This document shows positions 11,313 to 22,262 of a stretch of DNA of 64,000 nt, in pieces (position 1 is the first letter of the stretch; the number at the start of each line of letters is the position of its first letter). Source of the stretch: Gambelia wislizenii (Eukaryota; Chordata; Lepidosauria; Squamata; Crotaphytidae); the NCBI GenBank assembly GCA_030847615.1, contig JAUMIR010000003.1, positions 270,790,165 through 270,854,164 of the forward strand. The letters run 5' to 3'. Below the pieces are notes generated by a model. That model worked only from the letters and a program-made list of their open reading frames with translations, had not been told where the DNA came from and ran no database searches. Position numbers and translations under genes: made by a program.

Positions 11313-12002
11313 CAACTTCGGTGGAGAAAGTATAGGGTTGAACAGGGAGGGAGTCATTGCTGCCCTACAGTAAACTGCTAGCCTGGCTTTAAGTCATGTT
11401 CAAACGTAGGAAGCTTTCCGGGAGGCCGGAATCCCAGACTTTCAGTTTTGAAGTCCACATACTTCCAAATTCCGGAAGTTTACAGGAGAGGATATTAAAA
11501 AGCAATGACCCTTTATTCCCGAAGGCGCCTAGGAGGAATATTGTATGCTTCACCACCCACCCACCCACACACGCAAAGAGAGAAACAAGCGCTGCTGCCC
11601 CAGTACTTGTGGCGGAGTTAGTGTGCATAGGCTTAGAGCTGCCTACGTTTCACGAGTCCTTTCCCGTAAGAAAGCCTCCTTTCCGCCCTCGTCCCCTCCC
11701 CAGTGTGGCCTCGCCTCGCCTCCTGGGCCCTGTGCCGCTTGCTCTGGGGTGCTGGCAAGGGGATTTCCTCCGAGGCAGATTCAGGCTCCTGCTCGGCCTT
11801 CTCAGAAGCCGCCCGTCGCGGCTCCTTTCTCTGGAGCCAGCCCTTGTGAACCTCGGCCTGGCGCGCGATTAGTCATCCACAGAGTTCCCCCTCAGTCAAA
11901 GAAAACTTGGCAATCCCCCAAAGCCGGAACCGTTATGCCAGGGCTGTGCCTCCTTGTTCCCCCATCAGCCCCGACCCCTTTCAAGATGTTGGAGGGGGCA
12001 CC

Positions 12003-12032
12003 AGCAGGCTGTGTGTGTGTGTGTGTGTGTGG
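12003..12032. repeat. GT microsatellite
   Basis: GT repeat (core about 12,010-12,032) inside the CpG domain. Similar AC/GT runs lie at 12,689-12,712 and 13,196-13,213. Confidence 0.9.
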
Positions 12033-12223
12033 CGGGAGCGCGCGGGAGAGAATGCACTGCTGCTGGTGGTGCAGCCGCCGCGTGTGTCAAGCCCCTGCCG
12101 TCTTTTAAACGATCGCGAAAGGTTTTTCATCTTGGCAGTCAGATTAGCAGCTAACGAAGTTCGGCGGCTGGAGCCCACACGACTTCGGTTGCCTGCGTTT
12201 ATCCTTCAATAAAAGCCGATTCA

Positions 12224-12928
12224 TTTATTAGAAACAGGAGACGCGTCCCCTACCGCCCCCCTCAAATCCCAACTGGCGAGGCGCAGCCGGACACCTCCCC
12301 TCCCCCGCAGAAATGCACATCAAATCCCCTCCGGCAGCCTCTGCCAAACAGGCTCGATGCCGGTGGCGGCCTCTCCCTAGACACCCCCCCCCCGAACACA
12401 CAACACACACACACCAGGCAGCCAACCGCGCACACAAAACACAAAGAGACAGCTCCCACCCTGCCGATCTCCCCCCCCCGGGACAAGGAAGTAAAGACTC
12501 ATCGTAGCCCACCCTTTACGGCAGGGGCAGGCAAGGTCTTTCTATGAAGGAGCAGCCAGGGTGAATCTAAAAACCGCTTTAAATCGACCTCTCTCCCCCC
12601 CCCCCACCACCACCAAAAGAAGGCACTCATATCCTTTTCCTCCTCCGCCCTGCCTCTCCAGAGGTGTAGCAGGTCTTTTCATTTCTAAGCACACACACAC
12701 ACACACACACACGGCTTCCTAGTCAGGCACCGAACACCTCCACCCTCCAAACCCATCCCCCTCAGTAGCACCTTTCTTCGAGAAAAGTCGCTTCCTTTAT
12801 TAGAAACAGAAGGCACGCCTCCTGCCTCGCCGGGATGTAGAGCCCCCCCTTCCCCCAGTATTTTTTTTTAACACAACCAAAACCTCAGGCGCAACCACCC
12901 CCGCCTTAGATTTCCCATCCCTAGCAAG

Positions 12929-12968
<40 letters not shown>

Positions 12969-13125
12969 CCCTCCCTTTCTCAGGCGCAACCCACACGCCC
13001 TTCCCTCTCTCCCTCAAATCCCTCATTACCAGGCGCAGCCAACCTCCCTCCCTCCCTCCCTCCCGAAGCGCAGCCAACCACCCATCAAATCCCCCTTCAC
13101 CAGGCGCTGCTCCCGCTCCCTCCTC
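12224..13125. repeat. Degenerate GC-rich minisatellite block
   Basis: Two words recur: TCAAATCCC (12,262; 12,318; 13,014; 13,083) and GCGCA(G/A)CC (12,281; 12,888; 12,983; 13,033; 13,069), usually preceded by CAG. Around 13,014-13,110 they repeat with a period near 70 bp. TTTATTAGAAACAG occurs at 12,224-12,237 and again at 12,796-12,809, pointing to an old duplication of about 570 bp. Simple repeats fill the spaces. Confidence 0.55.
12928..12967. repeat. GGCA tetranucleotide microsatellite
   Basis: About ten uninterrupted copies of the tetramer. A CCCT run follows at about 13,043-13,064. Shorter versions of similar tetramers occur at 14,349-14,363, 19,081-19,098 and 19,366-19,384. Confidence 0.95.
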
Positions 13126-15059
13126 GCTCTCCCTCCCTCCCCTCCCCCCCAACAGCTCCCGCATCAGCAGGTCTGAGAGGCGGCAGCGCGTTTGCTGTGT
13201 GTGTGTGTGTGCATGAGTGTGAGCCAGACCTGCCAGATTGAGGCAGTGAGCAGCGCAAGCTAAACTAGGTTTCCCCGGGCGGCGCCGCCGGCAGAGCCAA
13301 GGCTTCGGGATGCCAGTGGGCTCCCTGCCTATTGCCCGCGCTTTCCAGAGCGCGCGAGGCCCACATGGGAGCTTTCTCGGTGCCAAAGAAGGGCAGACCC
13401 CCCCCAACGCAGATCGCTCGTGCTTTTGTGAAGCGCCATTCAGTAAGCAGGCTCCACTGGGGGGGGGGGGAGAGAGAGAGGCAGGTGGTTCTGCCAAACA
13501 CAATGCAAAGCGTTCCTTCCTGCTTAAACGGTGTTGAGATAAAGCTCCTGGGGAAGGGGTGGCAGCAAAGCCAAGCGGTTAGAGGGAGCCACGCCGGAGG
13601 CACCCCCAACCCACCCACCCGGGCGACTTGGCCCTGGGCAGGACAAGGAAGCTGTCCTCTGGGGCGGAGAACCGGCCCCGCTGGCGGCGTAGCGAAGCCT
13701 GCCCCGAGGGGCTAGAAACGCAGCCAAGGCGGCAACAACCTTCGCCGCTCGCTGGCGGAGGGCCCGGGGAGGGGTGTGTGGAGGGCGGGGCAGTTAAGAA
13801 GCCCTCTCCCAAGGCCGGAGGCTGGCCCGGCAGGGCTTTCATGGCCTCCCCGCATAGCGAGGAGAGGCCGCCCTTTGACTCGCCTCACAAAAAGCAAAGG
13901 CGAAAAGGGCGCCAAGGCGGAGGTCTGTCTCCCTTGCGAGCGGGAGGCGGTCGCTCGGCTGTCTTTTGGCGCCTCTTCTCCCGAGGCCACGGAGCCCCCA
14001 CCGCACCATCCAGGAGGGGCCACGGAGAGGGGCCAAATGGCGGCGGCGGGGAGGGGGGAGAAGAGCCAGAAAACACCACACACACACACACACCCTCCCG
14101 CTTCCTCCAGTTTGGCTTTGACCCAGAAGCAGCCCTAGGCCCGGCCCGGCCCGGCCTTGCTCTTTCCCGCGGCGCCCAGCCCCCGGGCCAGGCAGGGAGG
14201 CGAAAAGGAGCCCTTCGCCCGGAGCCTCTTTCAGGAGGCGGCTCGGCTCGGCTGCAGCCGCAGCTCCGCACCGGCCCCTGACGCCTGGGAGCGGATGGGA
14301 AGCTGGTGCGGGAAGGGGCTGAGGCTGGGGGGGGGGGGAAGGGGCGCCTGCCTGCCTGCCTGCCCCGTCTATTGCCGGCGGCGAGCCTCCGCCTCTCCGC
14401 CTGCCCCAAGGCCCGCTTCCCCGTGGCCTCCAGCGAAAGAGGAGCCCGTCGCTGGGACTGAGGGACACGAAAAGATGGCGCTGCCTGGCCTCCCCTCCCC
14501 CCTCCCTCCCCCCTCCCGCAGCCTCTTTCCCTCTCGGCTTCCCCTTCCTCCCCAGCAGCTCCGCCGGGCGTTGGAGAGGCTCCCCTTTTGCAGCCGGACA
14601 CCGCCATTAAGAGCTCGGTGGGTCTCTGCCTTCTTGTCCTCTCTCCCTTCCGCCCGCCCTCCCCCAGTTCCGCTCTCCTTGGCTTGTTAACTTTCTTGTT
14701 TGCATTTTCCTTTCTGCATTTTTTAAAACCGTGTCAGGCAGCTTCCTGGGGGAGCGGGGACGGGAAGGGAGGGCGGGCGCACAAGGACGATCAGAAAAGT
14801 TTCCTCGGGGCCCTGCTCGCCGCTCCCCCCCGCCCTTCATTTCCTCTCTCTGCCGCCCCCGCCCCCCCCCGCCAGCCCCCAGGGCGGGAAGGCCGAGGAG
14901 TTCCAGCGGGAGGGGCTCGGAGGGGTTGCGCGCTACTTCCCGGAGGAGGAAGGACGAAGCCTCGCCGAGGAGTTGGGCGAGTTTCTCCGTTTCCTTCGCA
15001 CAGACAGACACGCAGAGAAACATCCCCAAAGCAGCCAAGCCAGCGTGTTTAGGATTCCA

Positions 15060-18000
15060 GGCAAAGCCAGGCGAACGTGTACTGCCAAATAGTCCATAGA
15101 TCCATAGATCAAAGTGAGCCCTGGATCAGGTCCATCGATAGCCTCCTCTACTAATGTATGGCGGGGGGGGTCAGGGGAAACACTACAGCATTTCCCACCA
15201 GAACAACATTTAAGTTTGGAATCGCTGGCTTTTGTTCCACTTGCTTGATGTCACTTGGAATCCAGGTCCTCCGGCCTAGGCGAGATGTGGATCAGAGAGG
15301 TGGTGGTAGGCCCAACCGGCTCTGGTTCCCTGACTACAAGCTGTCGTTCGTCTGCTGCCCACCCACCCATCGCTCGCCTCCACAACGCTCTCCTCTCCCC
15401 CTCCCCCTCTGCATTTGGGTTGTTTGATGTTGTTTTCCACTTCCTCCCCACCCTTCACTTTTACTGGTGTATGGAGGGGGGGAGCGAGCGGGGGCTGGGC
15501 TGGGCTGGAAGAAGAGGGGGAAGAGTTGCTACGAGCTGCACACCGCAGATGTCACAGCCGTAGAAGTTTAACTGCCTGGAAATTCGGTTACAAAAGAGAC
15601 AACCAACAGCCCTTTGAATCCGTTCCAAACTATTTTTCCCCTCCTGTGCGGTTCCAAAAATCCTCTGCGCTGCTATACAAAAGGCAGCCGCATTTGTCCT
15701 AAGTGCAAAATCTTTGTTTTTGTGAAGTTTGAAAATGAGATTCAGCGTGACCCCCACCTATTTCCGAGGCTGTTAATTGCTCGCCTTGGAACTGGGGTGT
15801 AACAGAGGCGGGAAGGCTTGGCTCTTTACCCGCCTGTCAGAAGGGACAAGCCACCCGTGAAGTCTGCCTCCGCATCCATATTGGAGCATAAACATAATAG
15901 ATGAGACTATGTACAGTATTTGCTGAGGCGCAGCCATTTGTGCGTGCTTGCCCGTGTAGATACGGAGATATTAAAGTCGCCAGGCCTCGGGTTTGCTTTG
16001 CAAGCGTTCTCTCCGCCTCTGCTTTAAGAAGAGTAGCTATTTCCCTTTAGGAATAGAAAATGTACTTTCACCAAGACCCGCCTTCTAATCAGAAATCAAT
16101 AAGATAGCATCGAAGCCAATAATTTCTACCTCAAAGGGCTCTGGGTGTTTGCATACGATGATTTTAACAGGATTTAGGGTCCAACTTGATGAGCTTTTGT
16201 TCCATCCAAGCAAATATCACAACATCATTTTTCTTATGAAAGCCAACTGCTTTCCTTATTGTTGCTGATGCTTCTGCTTGTCAGCTAAAGGGAAGATCTG
16301 TCGTCACCGGCAGCTTGGCCACCGAAGTGAAGGGTCCAGTTTGGTTGTTTTGTGACTGGGGAGGTCAGGAAAATTCTGACCTCTGATCTGATGATCTGTT
16401 AACAATTTTGCACCGCTCTTCCATTTGTGCTTCAGAAATGGCCAGGGGCTTTCAGGAGCTCTCGACTTCTTCCTTTCAGGGCCATTGATTTCTGCTGCCA
16501 AGGAACCCCGGGTCGCCATTTGCTCTTTCACCTCCAGACGCGCATAATGAGAACCGTGTTGGGCGAAGCCCATCCCCGACGCCGAATGCAAATGTAAATC
16601 TTCAGTCGCCTGAAGTCGAAAGAGAAATGAGCTCAAAAACGCGCCTGGCCGCGAGCCTCTGAGTCGTAGCTTGCTAAGAAGAAAGGGAGAGCCTGAGATG
16701 TCATAATTCCTCATTGTTACTTTGGAGCTGTCGGCTGGTTTCAAAGGGGCTTCGGCGCGCTAATTCTGCCATGGGGGAGGGGAGAGAGAGAAGGATGGTG
16801 CCTTGAGAAAGAGAGCGCGCTAGAAGGAGAAAGAAAGAGAACCCTATATAAATCCTGTATACTGTATATTCTTGTGCAGAGTCCTCATGTGTCTTCAGAG
16901 CAAATGCCATGTTTTGTGTGCTAGTCCCAAGGGTGGAAATTCAGAGAGCCTCTTCCCAGGTACCTGTTCTCTCGCTGGGTACTGAACATTAACAGACGTC
17001 AGCCCCCTGCGGTTGGGCCCGGGGGCCTTGCCTTTTAGACCTTTGTCTGCTTTTCTAAAGGCAACCGGGCACCAGGCACTTTCCTCTTTAAAGACACTGG
17101 GGCTAATCGGATTACTCGGAGGCTGGTGTGGAGAAGTTGTGGGAGAGCTGGTTTTGATTCTTAAAAAAAAAAAAAAAAACGGGTGCAGGGGGCCCCAGGC
17201 CACGGCACCTTAAAGGCGGCCTATGTGGACCGGTGGCTTGCCTGAAGGTGTTAATTTCTTTCTCCAGCGGAGTTTGCTTTGACTTCTTAACCCAGCAGGG
17301 TTAAAGGCCTCCCATGACATCTTAGCTAAACCGTAATGCTTGCTGGGACATTTGCAGCAGAAATATACATATACATATATGGTGGAAGTGAGGATTCATG
17401 CATGTTTCCCTACATAGAAGAGCAAGGAACTAGATCGATTCACCACTGTTAGATGCCGTTGCTAACAGCTATCTCGCTAAAAAACCGAGATAGCAAAGTC
17501 ACTCTTCTTTGGAAGTAACTCTAATTCATGTCCATGGAATTTCAGGATTATGCGAAGTACCTTTTAATGGAACTGCTAAATGAAAGCCACACATCCTTTT
17601 TAAGCAGTCCAGAAGCTGTCTATTAGAATACTTCCTCTTGACCGAGTTGTGGATCGCACTGTAACAAGGCAGTAAAGAAGGCCACTTTCGAATACATATG
17701 GAGTCGAGCTGTGAACTAGAGGTCTGGAAGGCCTTCCCAAAGCCAGCTAATTTCACTGGCTTTCGGGAGGGGAACATATCCGAGAGCCCTCCAGGGCTGA
17801 ATTTGAGGCAGCACTCTTGAAAAAACGCCCGCACCTGTTTTCAATATCAGGGCTCAGATGTGGTGTGAGAGAGAGCGCTGGAGACAGATGTTTTTCTTCC
17901 CTTTCTGAAAGCTGGCAAGAGTGCGATCGCTCCTCTCCGGCTGGATCTGACACTGTATCGCTGCAGCCAGATTCCCCCCCCTCCAGGTTTCAATCCTGTT

Positions 18001-18117
18001 TCAAAAGCCTGCTTGTCCGGAGTTGACAACAGGACAAAATAAAAGAGTGTGTTCACCACAGAGGAAGACTGGAGGAAGGTAGGAAGGTTGTATGCTTAGC
18101 CTTGACTAAAGAAAGCT
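15060..18117. other. Repeat-free single-copy-looking DNA
   Basis: About 3 kb without recognisable transposons between two CpG islands. It includes a moderately CpG-rich patch at 16,540-16,770 and TATATAAA at 16,845-16,852. Words such as TAATTCCTCATTGTTACTTT (about 16,703) look like conserved non-coding DNA, but conservation cannot be judged from one sequence. An A-run is at 17,162-17,179. Confidence 0.4.
17468..17494. other. Perfect short hairpin
   Basis: GCTATCTCG and CGAGATAGC form nine perfect pairs around a nine-base loop, in the repeat-free block. Could be a binding-site palindrome or chance. Confidence 0.5.
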
Positions 18118-18304
18118 GCATAGTCTTGCGCCACCTTAAAAGACTAACAAACCGGGGTGTGTGCCTGCATCAGTTTTCATGGGGCCAGTGGGCTGTTGCT
18201 CTCCATGAAAGCTTATGCCAAACAGAACGTGTTCGTCTTTCAGGTTCCACAGGACTTTTTGTTTTTGTTTTTTTTGCCGCCACAGACTTACAGGGCTACA
18301 CCCC
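18118..18304. mobile_element. Miniature element of the AAAGACTAACAAA family
   Basis: Contains CACCTTAAAAGACTAACAAA, then CATGAAAGCTTATGCC, and ends TTCCACAGGACTTTTTGTTT with CACAGACTTACAGGGCTAC. These words match a widespread reptile non-autonomous element. A worn relative is at 39,587-39,725. Confidence 0.6.
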
Positions 18305-18639
18305 AACCCCACCGCAAGTAAAGCTGCCGCCTATCCCTCCAGCCGAAGGAAGTCGGGGCCTTCTCGGCAGCTGAGGGAGGCCTGCCTTTGTCAAGCAAGA
18401 GGGCAACTTCTCCCCCCTCCTCGCTCTGTACCCGAAGCAGACCTGGGATTGGGCACCAGGGCTTGTGCTTCTCGTGCTAGGGCCAAGCCCCAGCCCCTGT
18501 GATGGCATGGAAAAGAAAGCGGGGGGGGGATGTTTCTGGTGTACTGGGTCACACCACCACCACCTCTTCAAACTGCTCTTCTACAGGCTCGCTCACAAGG
18601 ATTGTCCTCCTTGCCCGTTTTTTCCTTTTCAATTGAGTT

Positions 18640-18665
18640 TAAACACACACACACACACACACACA
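18640..18665. repeat. AC microsatellite
   Basis: About twelve AC units at the upstream edge of the next CpG island. Confidence 0.9.
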
Positions 18666-18729
18666 TTCATCAGTGGCTCTTCCAAACGGTTGGGGGGTGA
18701 CTATAACAGAGGACAGGCCCTATATTGGG

Positions 18730-19770
18730 AAAGAGTTGGTTGGGGTCCCCCCCCCCCGTCGAGGGCGCGTCCTCCCTGCTCTCCGACTCCCTCCGTTATT
18801 TTGGGCTGGGGGGACTCCCAGGGACTCCCTTCCCCCTCGCCGTCCTGCCCAGCTTCTTCTCCGGGGCAGGGGGCGGGCGAGCGCGCAAGGGCCTGCCTGG
18901 GCCGAGCCAGCCTCTGCCTCCGGAACAGAGAGGGCGTTTGTGCAGCAGCCGCGCCGAGTAAACAGCGCCTGGCAAAGAGACCACCGGCTTGGCTGGGGCT
19001 GGCAGCAGAAACCTTCCACTTCTCGGCACTTAGCAACCGAGCCAAGCGTTGTTCGCCGCACTCTTTTTCCCTCCCCGGAGCCAGCCAGCCAGCCAGCCAA
19101 GCAAGCTCGATTTGATTTACTTTCTGGTGACGACGACGACGCCGAGATTTCGCCCGGCAGTTCAAGGGCAGGACAGGAACCGAGCAAGCGGAGTCTTGTG
19201 AACGGAAATCTCTCATTTACAAGGTTCTGCTCCGCCACCGAAAGCCCCCCTCGAGCACGTTTGTTCCGCACGCAGCTCCCTTTTATCCCCCCCCTCGCTC
19301 CTTCTTCCCACATCTCGCAAGGCGGCGAGCGGAGGAGGAGGGAGGGGAGGGGAGGGAGGGAGAAGCCAGGCAGGCAGGCAGGCAGCCGAGGAGGCTGTGG
19401 CGCGCAAAGGCTGCATCCACAAGCGCGGGAGCCCTGCTCGGCCTCTCGCTTAGGCCCAGGGCAGGCGGAATGTCAAGAGGCGAGCCAGCTCCGGCTCCAC
19501 GCGTCGACCCGCGTCTCCAAGGCCAGACAAACACAGCTCGCCCACGTGATCCGGCTGCCCTACAAGGCTGTGAAGGCCGCCAAATGGCACGGGGGGGGGG
19601 GGAAAGAGAGGTTGGAGGAAGGCATCTCCCCCGCCACTTTATGGGCCTAGAGCAAGGGGGCGGAAGGGGGAGGCGGGGGCCGCTTCGCTGGCAGAAGGCC
19701 AAGCGGGGCCAGGTTGGCCTTGTGCAGCCCTGCGAACCGGGCGCCTAAACCTCCAGCTTTTTTCAAGCTC
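18730..19770. promoter_or_regulatory. CpG island
   Basis: CpG-rich with GACGACGACGACG near 19,128-19,142 and a CACGTG E-box at about 19,541. The plus-strand ORF 18,673-19,650 (325 codons) is the longest in the window. It has low-complexity Arg/Pro/Gly-rich content and overlaps long antisense ORFs, so it is best read as a by-product of base composition. Confidence 0.55.
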
Positions 19771-20612
19771 TTCGGCCTGGCCGCTGACTTACTTGCCTGA
19801 AAGAAGCACGGGATTGTGAGGAATGCGAAGGGAGAATGAATGGAAGGCGGGGTTGGGGAAGGGAGGGGGGAATCGCAGTGGTTTCCCCTCTAAGGACTGG
19901 AGTCCTTTACCCTCTTAGGCCCTTTACCCAAAATGAAGGTTAAAGCCCAGCTCCTCAAAGACACAGCAGTGGAAGGCCATCTCATACCTGAATTAAATGG
20001 AGTACAGTCGAAATACGGGTGGGGGGAGATGCCTAACCGCACCAATTGACACCCTGGGGAGGGAGAGGAGCGGGGGTGATACCAGCCATAGTGGAGCCAC
20101 ACGGGGTACGTTTCCAATTCTTAGGAGAGAGAGGCTATGGGTTTTTCTCAGATGGAAATCCGTGGGTTTTGTACACATGCTTAGAACTTGCCATTGCTGC
20201 AGCAAAACCCAGTAAATATCTCGGTTTGTGTCCACTAGAAAATCTTAGGCAGACAGTAACATACAAGCAGAGTGCATGGGGGACTCTTATTTCCCTCAGA
20301 ATTTCATATTTGGGTTTCTGATATGCCCTTCTTTCTTTCCTCTTCCCTCAAAGGACAATTTCTAGTTGAACTGAATGCCTCCAAGGTAGCCATGGCTCTT
20401 TCTTGATTACCTGAATACAAACCTTCTATGATAGGCATTCTCTCATCATTCTCAGGTAATTGTGCAACCGTGGCTTATGGGTTTATGGCTGTAAAGAGAG
20501 TGCCTGAAGCTTCAGATTCCTGACCAATTGCTCTTTTGTATTGCCTGGAGGAATTCCCCTTCACTTATCTTCCCACCATTCATATGCGGGGTGCATCTAT
20601 TATCTATTTTTA
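19771..20612. other. Transition from GC-rich to AT-rich DNA, no gene seen
   Basis: The CpG-rich domain ends here. From about 20.2 kb onward the sequence is AT-rich and increasingly filled with transposons. Confidence 0.45.
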
Positions 20613-20812
20613 TTATGTGTCTTCAAATCAACTCCAACTTATGGCAACCCCCTTTCAGGGTTTTATTGGCAAAATGTACTCAGAGGTAGTTTGCCATTGC
20701 CTTCCTCTGAGGATGAGAGAGTGTGACTTCGCCAAGGCTACCAGAGGGTTTCCATGGCTGACCAGGGGTTCTAACTCTGGGCTCCTGGAGTCCTAGTCCA
20801 ACACTCAACCAA
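20613..20812 (-). mobile_element. Sauria-type SINE, antisense
   Basis: Reads on the minus strand. On the plus strand: TCTTCAAATCAACTCCAACTTATGGCAACC-type tail, TTTGCCATTGCCTTCCTCTGAG body, TTTCCATGGCTGA, and GAGTCCTAGTCCAACACTCAACCA. Orientation is set by the tail on the left. Confidence 0.85.
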
Positions 20813-21354
20813 CCCATCATAGTACCTGGGTGCTCTCATTTATTATCTATCTATTTATTAATTTACTATCATTATTTATTTATTGCCATTTATTACCTAT
20901 TTACCTATATGTATTGTATGCAGTGAGTTAAGTATAAAATGTATATATTGACCATATATTAGTTTATTTGGATAATTTATTTTGCATGCAAATTTATGCA
21001 GTCTCAGCCCCTGTTTACAAATTTGGACCTTCTCGAAAAACTCATTTTGGAAATTCTGCCATTTAGTTGAGAAGTGTTTGTGTGGTCGATCATCTGAAAT
21101 TGCCCTAAAAGATTTTTTTTTAATGTTAGATTTATCCACCTATCTTCCTGAAACAGCTCACTATGGTATAAGTTTCTTTGGTTCTGCCATGATTAAAGTG
21201 ATGTGCATGTACATACAGAAATGCACACTCACTGTGACCAGAATCCTCTTGGTTTCACAAGTATAAGTTCCCTTTACTTTTTTTAAAAAAAGAACTATTG
21301 TACAATGGACAGTTTATGGTAATGTAAGCAGGATTCTACAAATGTAACTACATG
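20813..21354. other. AT-rich non-coding sequence
   Basis: Contains a TTAT-rich low-complexity stretch at 20,838-20,910. No gene or repeat family recognised. Confidence 0.4.
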
Positions 21355-21945
21355 GGCCCAAATCCTATTAATAATCTCAACTAGAGTAGATCAGTTGAGT
21401 CAATTGGATTTACTTATGTGTTTACTGTGTTGCTGTCCTTGAGCAAGCAGGGATCACCAGCATTGAGGCCATGATATTGAGAACACAGCTGCGCTGGGCA
21501 GGGCATGTTTGTAGGATGGAGGACCATTGCCTCCCCAAAATAGTACTCTACGGGCCAACGTAAGAGGGGCACTCCAAAAAAGCGATACAAAGACTCCCTG
21601 AAACAACATCTCAGGCTTGGCCAAATTGATCACCAACAGTGGTCCGCCCTGGCCTCACATTGGGAGGCTTGGAGATGCACTATCCACAATGCTGCAGCCT
21701 TATTTGAAAGCTCACACCAAACAAGTCTTGAAGAAAAACGACAATGCAGAAAGAACCACAACCCAGAAACATCAACCAAGGAGACCTTCTGCTGTGCTTT
21801 CTGCAACCGGACATGTTTATCTCGGATTGGCCTTTTCAATCATCAGTGCACTTGCAGAAAGTGGGATGAGTCCTTCTTGAATGTTCGTTTGCGAAGAAAA
21901 GCCAGAGGGTACTCTAGTTGGGACTAACCAACAGGATTACACCAA
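21355..21945. mobile_element. Short dispersed repeat split by a LINE fragment
   Basis: The left half (21,355-21,421: GGGCCCAAATCCTATTAATA ... GGATTTACTTATGTG) and right half (about 21,908-21,945: GGTACTCTAGTTGGGACTAA) together make the short repeat seen whole at 59,851-59,986. The LINE piece at 21,425-21,897 lies between them, so it was inserted later. Confidence 0.5.
21425..21897 (+). pseudogene. Non-LTR retrotransposon ORF2 C-terminal fragment
   Basis: Only the C-terminal part of a LINE polyprotein is present. One frame reads LRWAGHVCRMEDHCLPK, then a stop codon in LYGPT*EG, then KKRYKDSLKQHLRLG, WSALASHWEAWR, and ends with a zinc-finger-like FCCAFCNRTCLSRIGLF followed by NHQC (C-x2-C...H). 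The arrangement RWxGHVxRM ... C-terminal CxxC...H is known from vertebrate LINE ORF2 proteins, but I cannot fix the clade. The copy is 5'-truncated, has at least one nonsense codon and is not functional. Confidence 0.65.
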
Positions 21946-22006
21946 TGAAGCTGCATATTCTTGTATGATGCACAACTATTCATCAGTGTTATCAGTGTTT
22001 TCAGTG

Positions 22007-22262
22007 TACTGTAGGACCCTCATATCCATTGGGGATTGGTTTGGGGGGGGGCTGTGGATACTGAAAACCGTGAATAATAGCAAACGCCATTGAAAATAAT
22101 GGGACTTCCGGTTTAAAATACCATAGAGTTGTCTTGGAGGACCTAGAAAATGGCTAGAGAGGACACATTTTCTAGGAAGATTCCGTGGTAGGTGTACTGT
22201 TTTGTGTCCTGTGGATAACTGAATCAGTGGATAATGATTCTGGATACGGGAGCCCTACTGTA
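22007..22262. mobile_element. Tc1/mariner (pogo/Tigger-like) miniature element
   Basis: Terminal inverted repeats TACTGTAGGACCCTCATATCC and the matching inverted GGATACGGGAGCCCTACTGTA. Internal GTGGATACTGAAAACCGTGAA is typical of Tigger-like elements. Same family as 51,198-51,436, in opposite orientation. Confidence 0.75.

Larger units (their letters stand above)
11640..15060. promoter_or_regulatory. Large CpG island domain
   Basis: The densest CpG region of the window. The core runs from about 13,600 to 15,000 with many CGGCG and CCCGG sites. It contains ATGGCGGCGG (about 14,037), AAGATGGCG (about 14,473, a YY1-type site often found just downstream of start sites) and a second GCCATTAAG near 14,603. 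Such a 3-kb island normally covers one or more promoters, often bidirectional. The several 100-240 codon ORFs on both strands overlap each other and have no domains, as expected from stop-poor GC-rich DNA. Confidence 0.65.

Noticed and set aside
12928..12967. CRISPR-like or other spaced array
   Set aside because: It is a simple GGCA tetramer run without spacers. The genome is a vertebrate, where CRISPR arrays are not expected.
13628..14607. Several overlapping ORFs of 200-240 codons on both strands
   Set aside because: Mutually overlapping in different frames within the densest CpG island, Pro/Gly/Arg-rich and without domains. By-products of base composition.
16845..16852. TATATAAA as a promoter
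   Set aside because: No CpG island core, initiator or transcript structure nearby. TATA-like words are frequent in AT-rich DNA.
18673..19650. 325-codon plus-strand ORF, the longest in the window
   Set aside because: Lies in a CpG island, overlaps long ORFs on the other strand, is low-complexity and has no recognisable domain. GC-rich DNA has few stop codons by chance.
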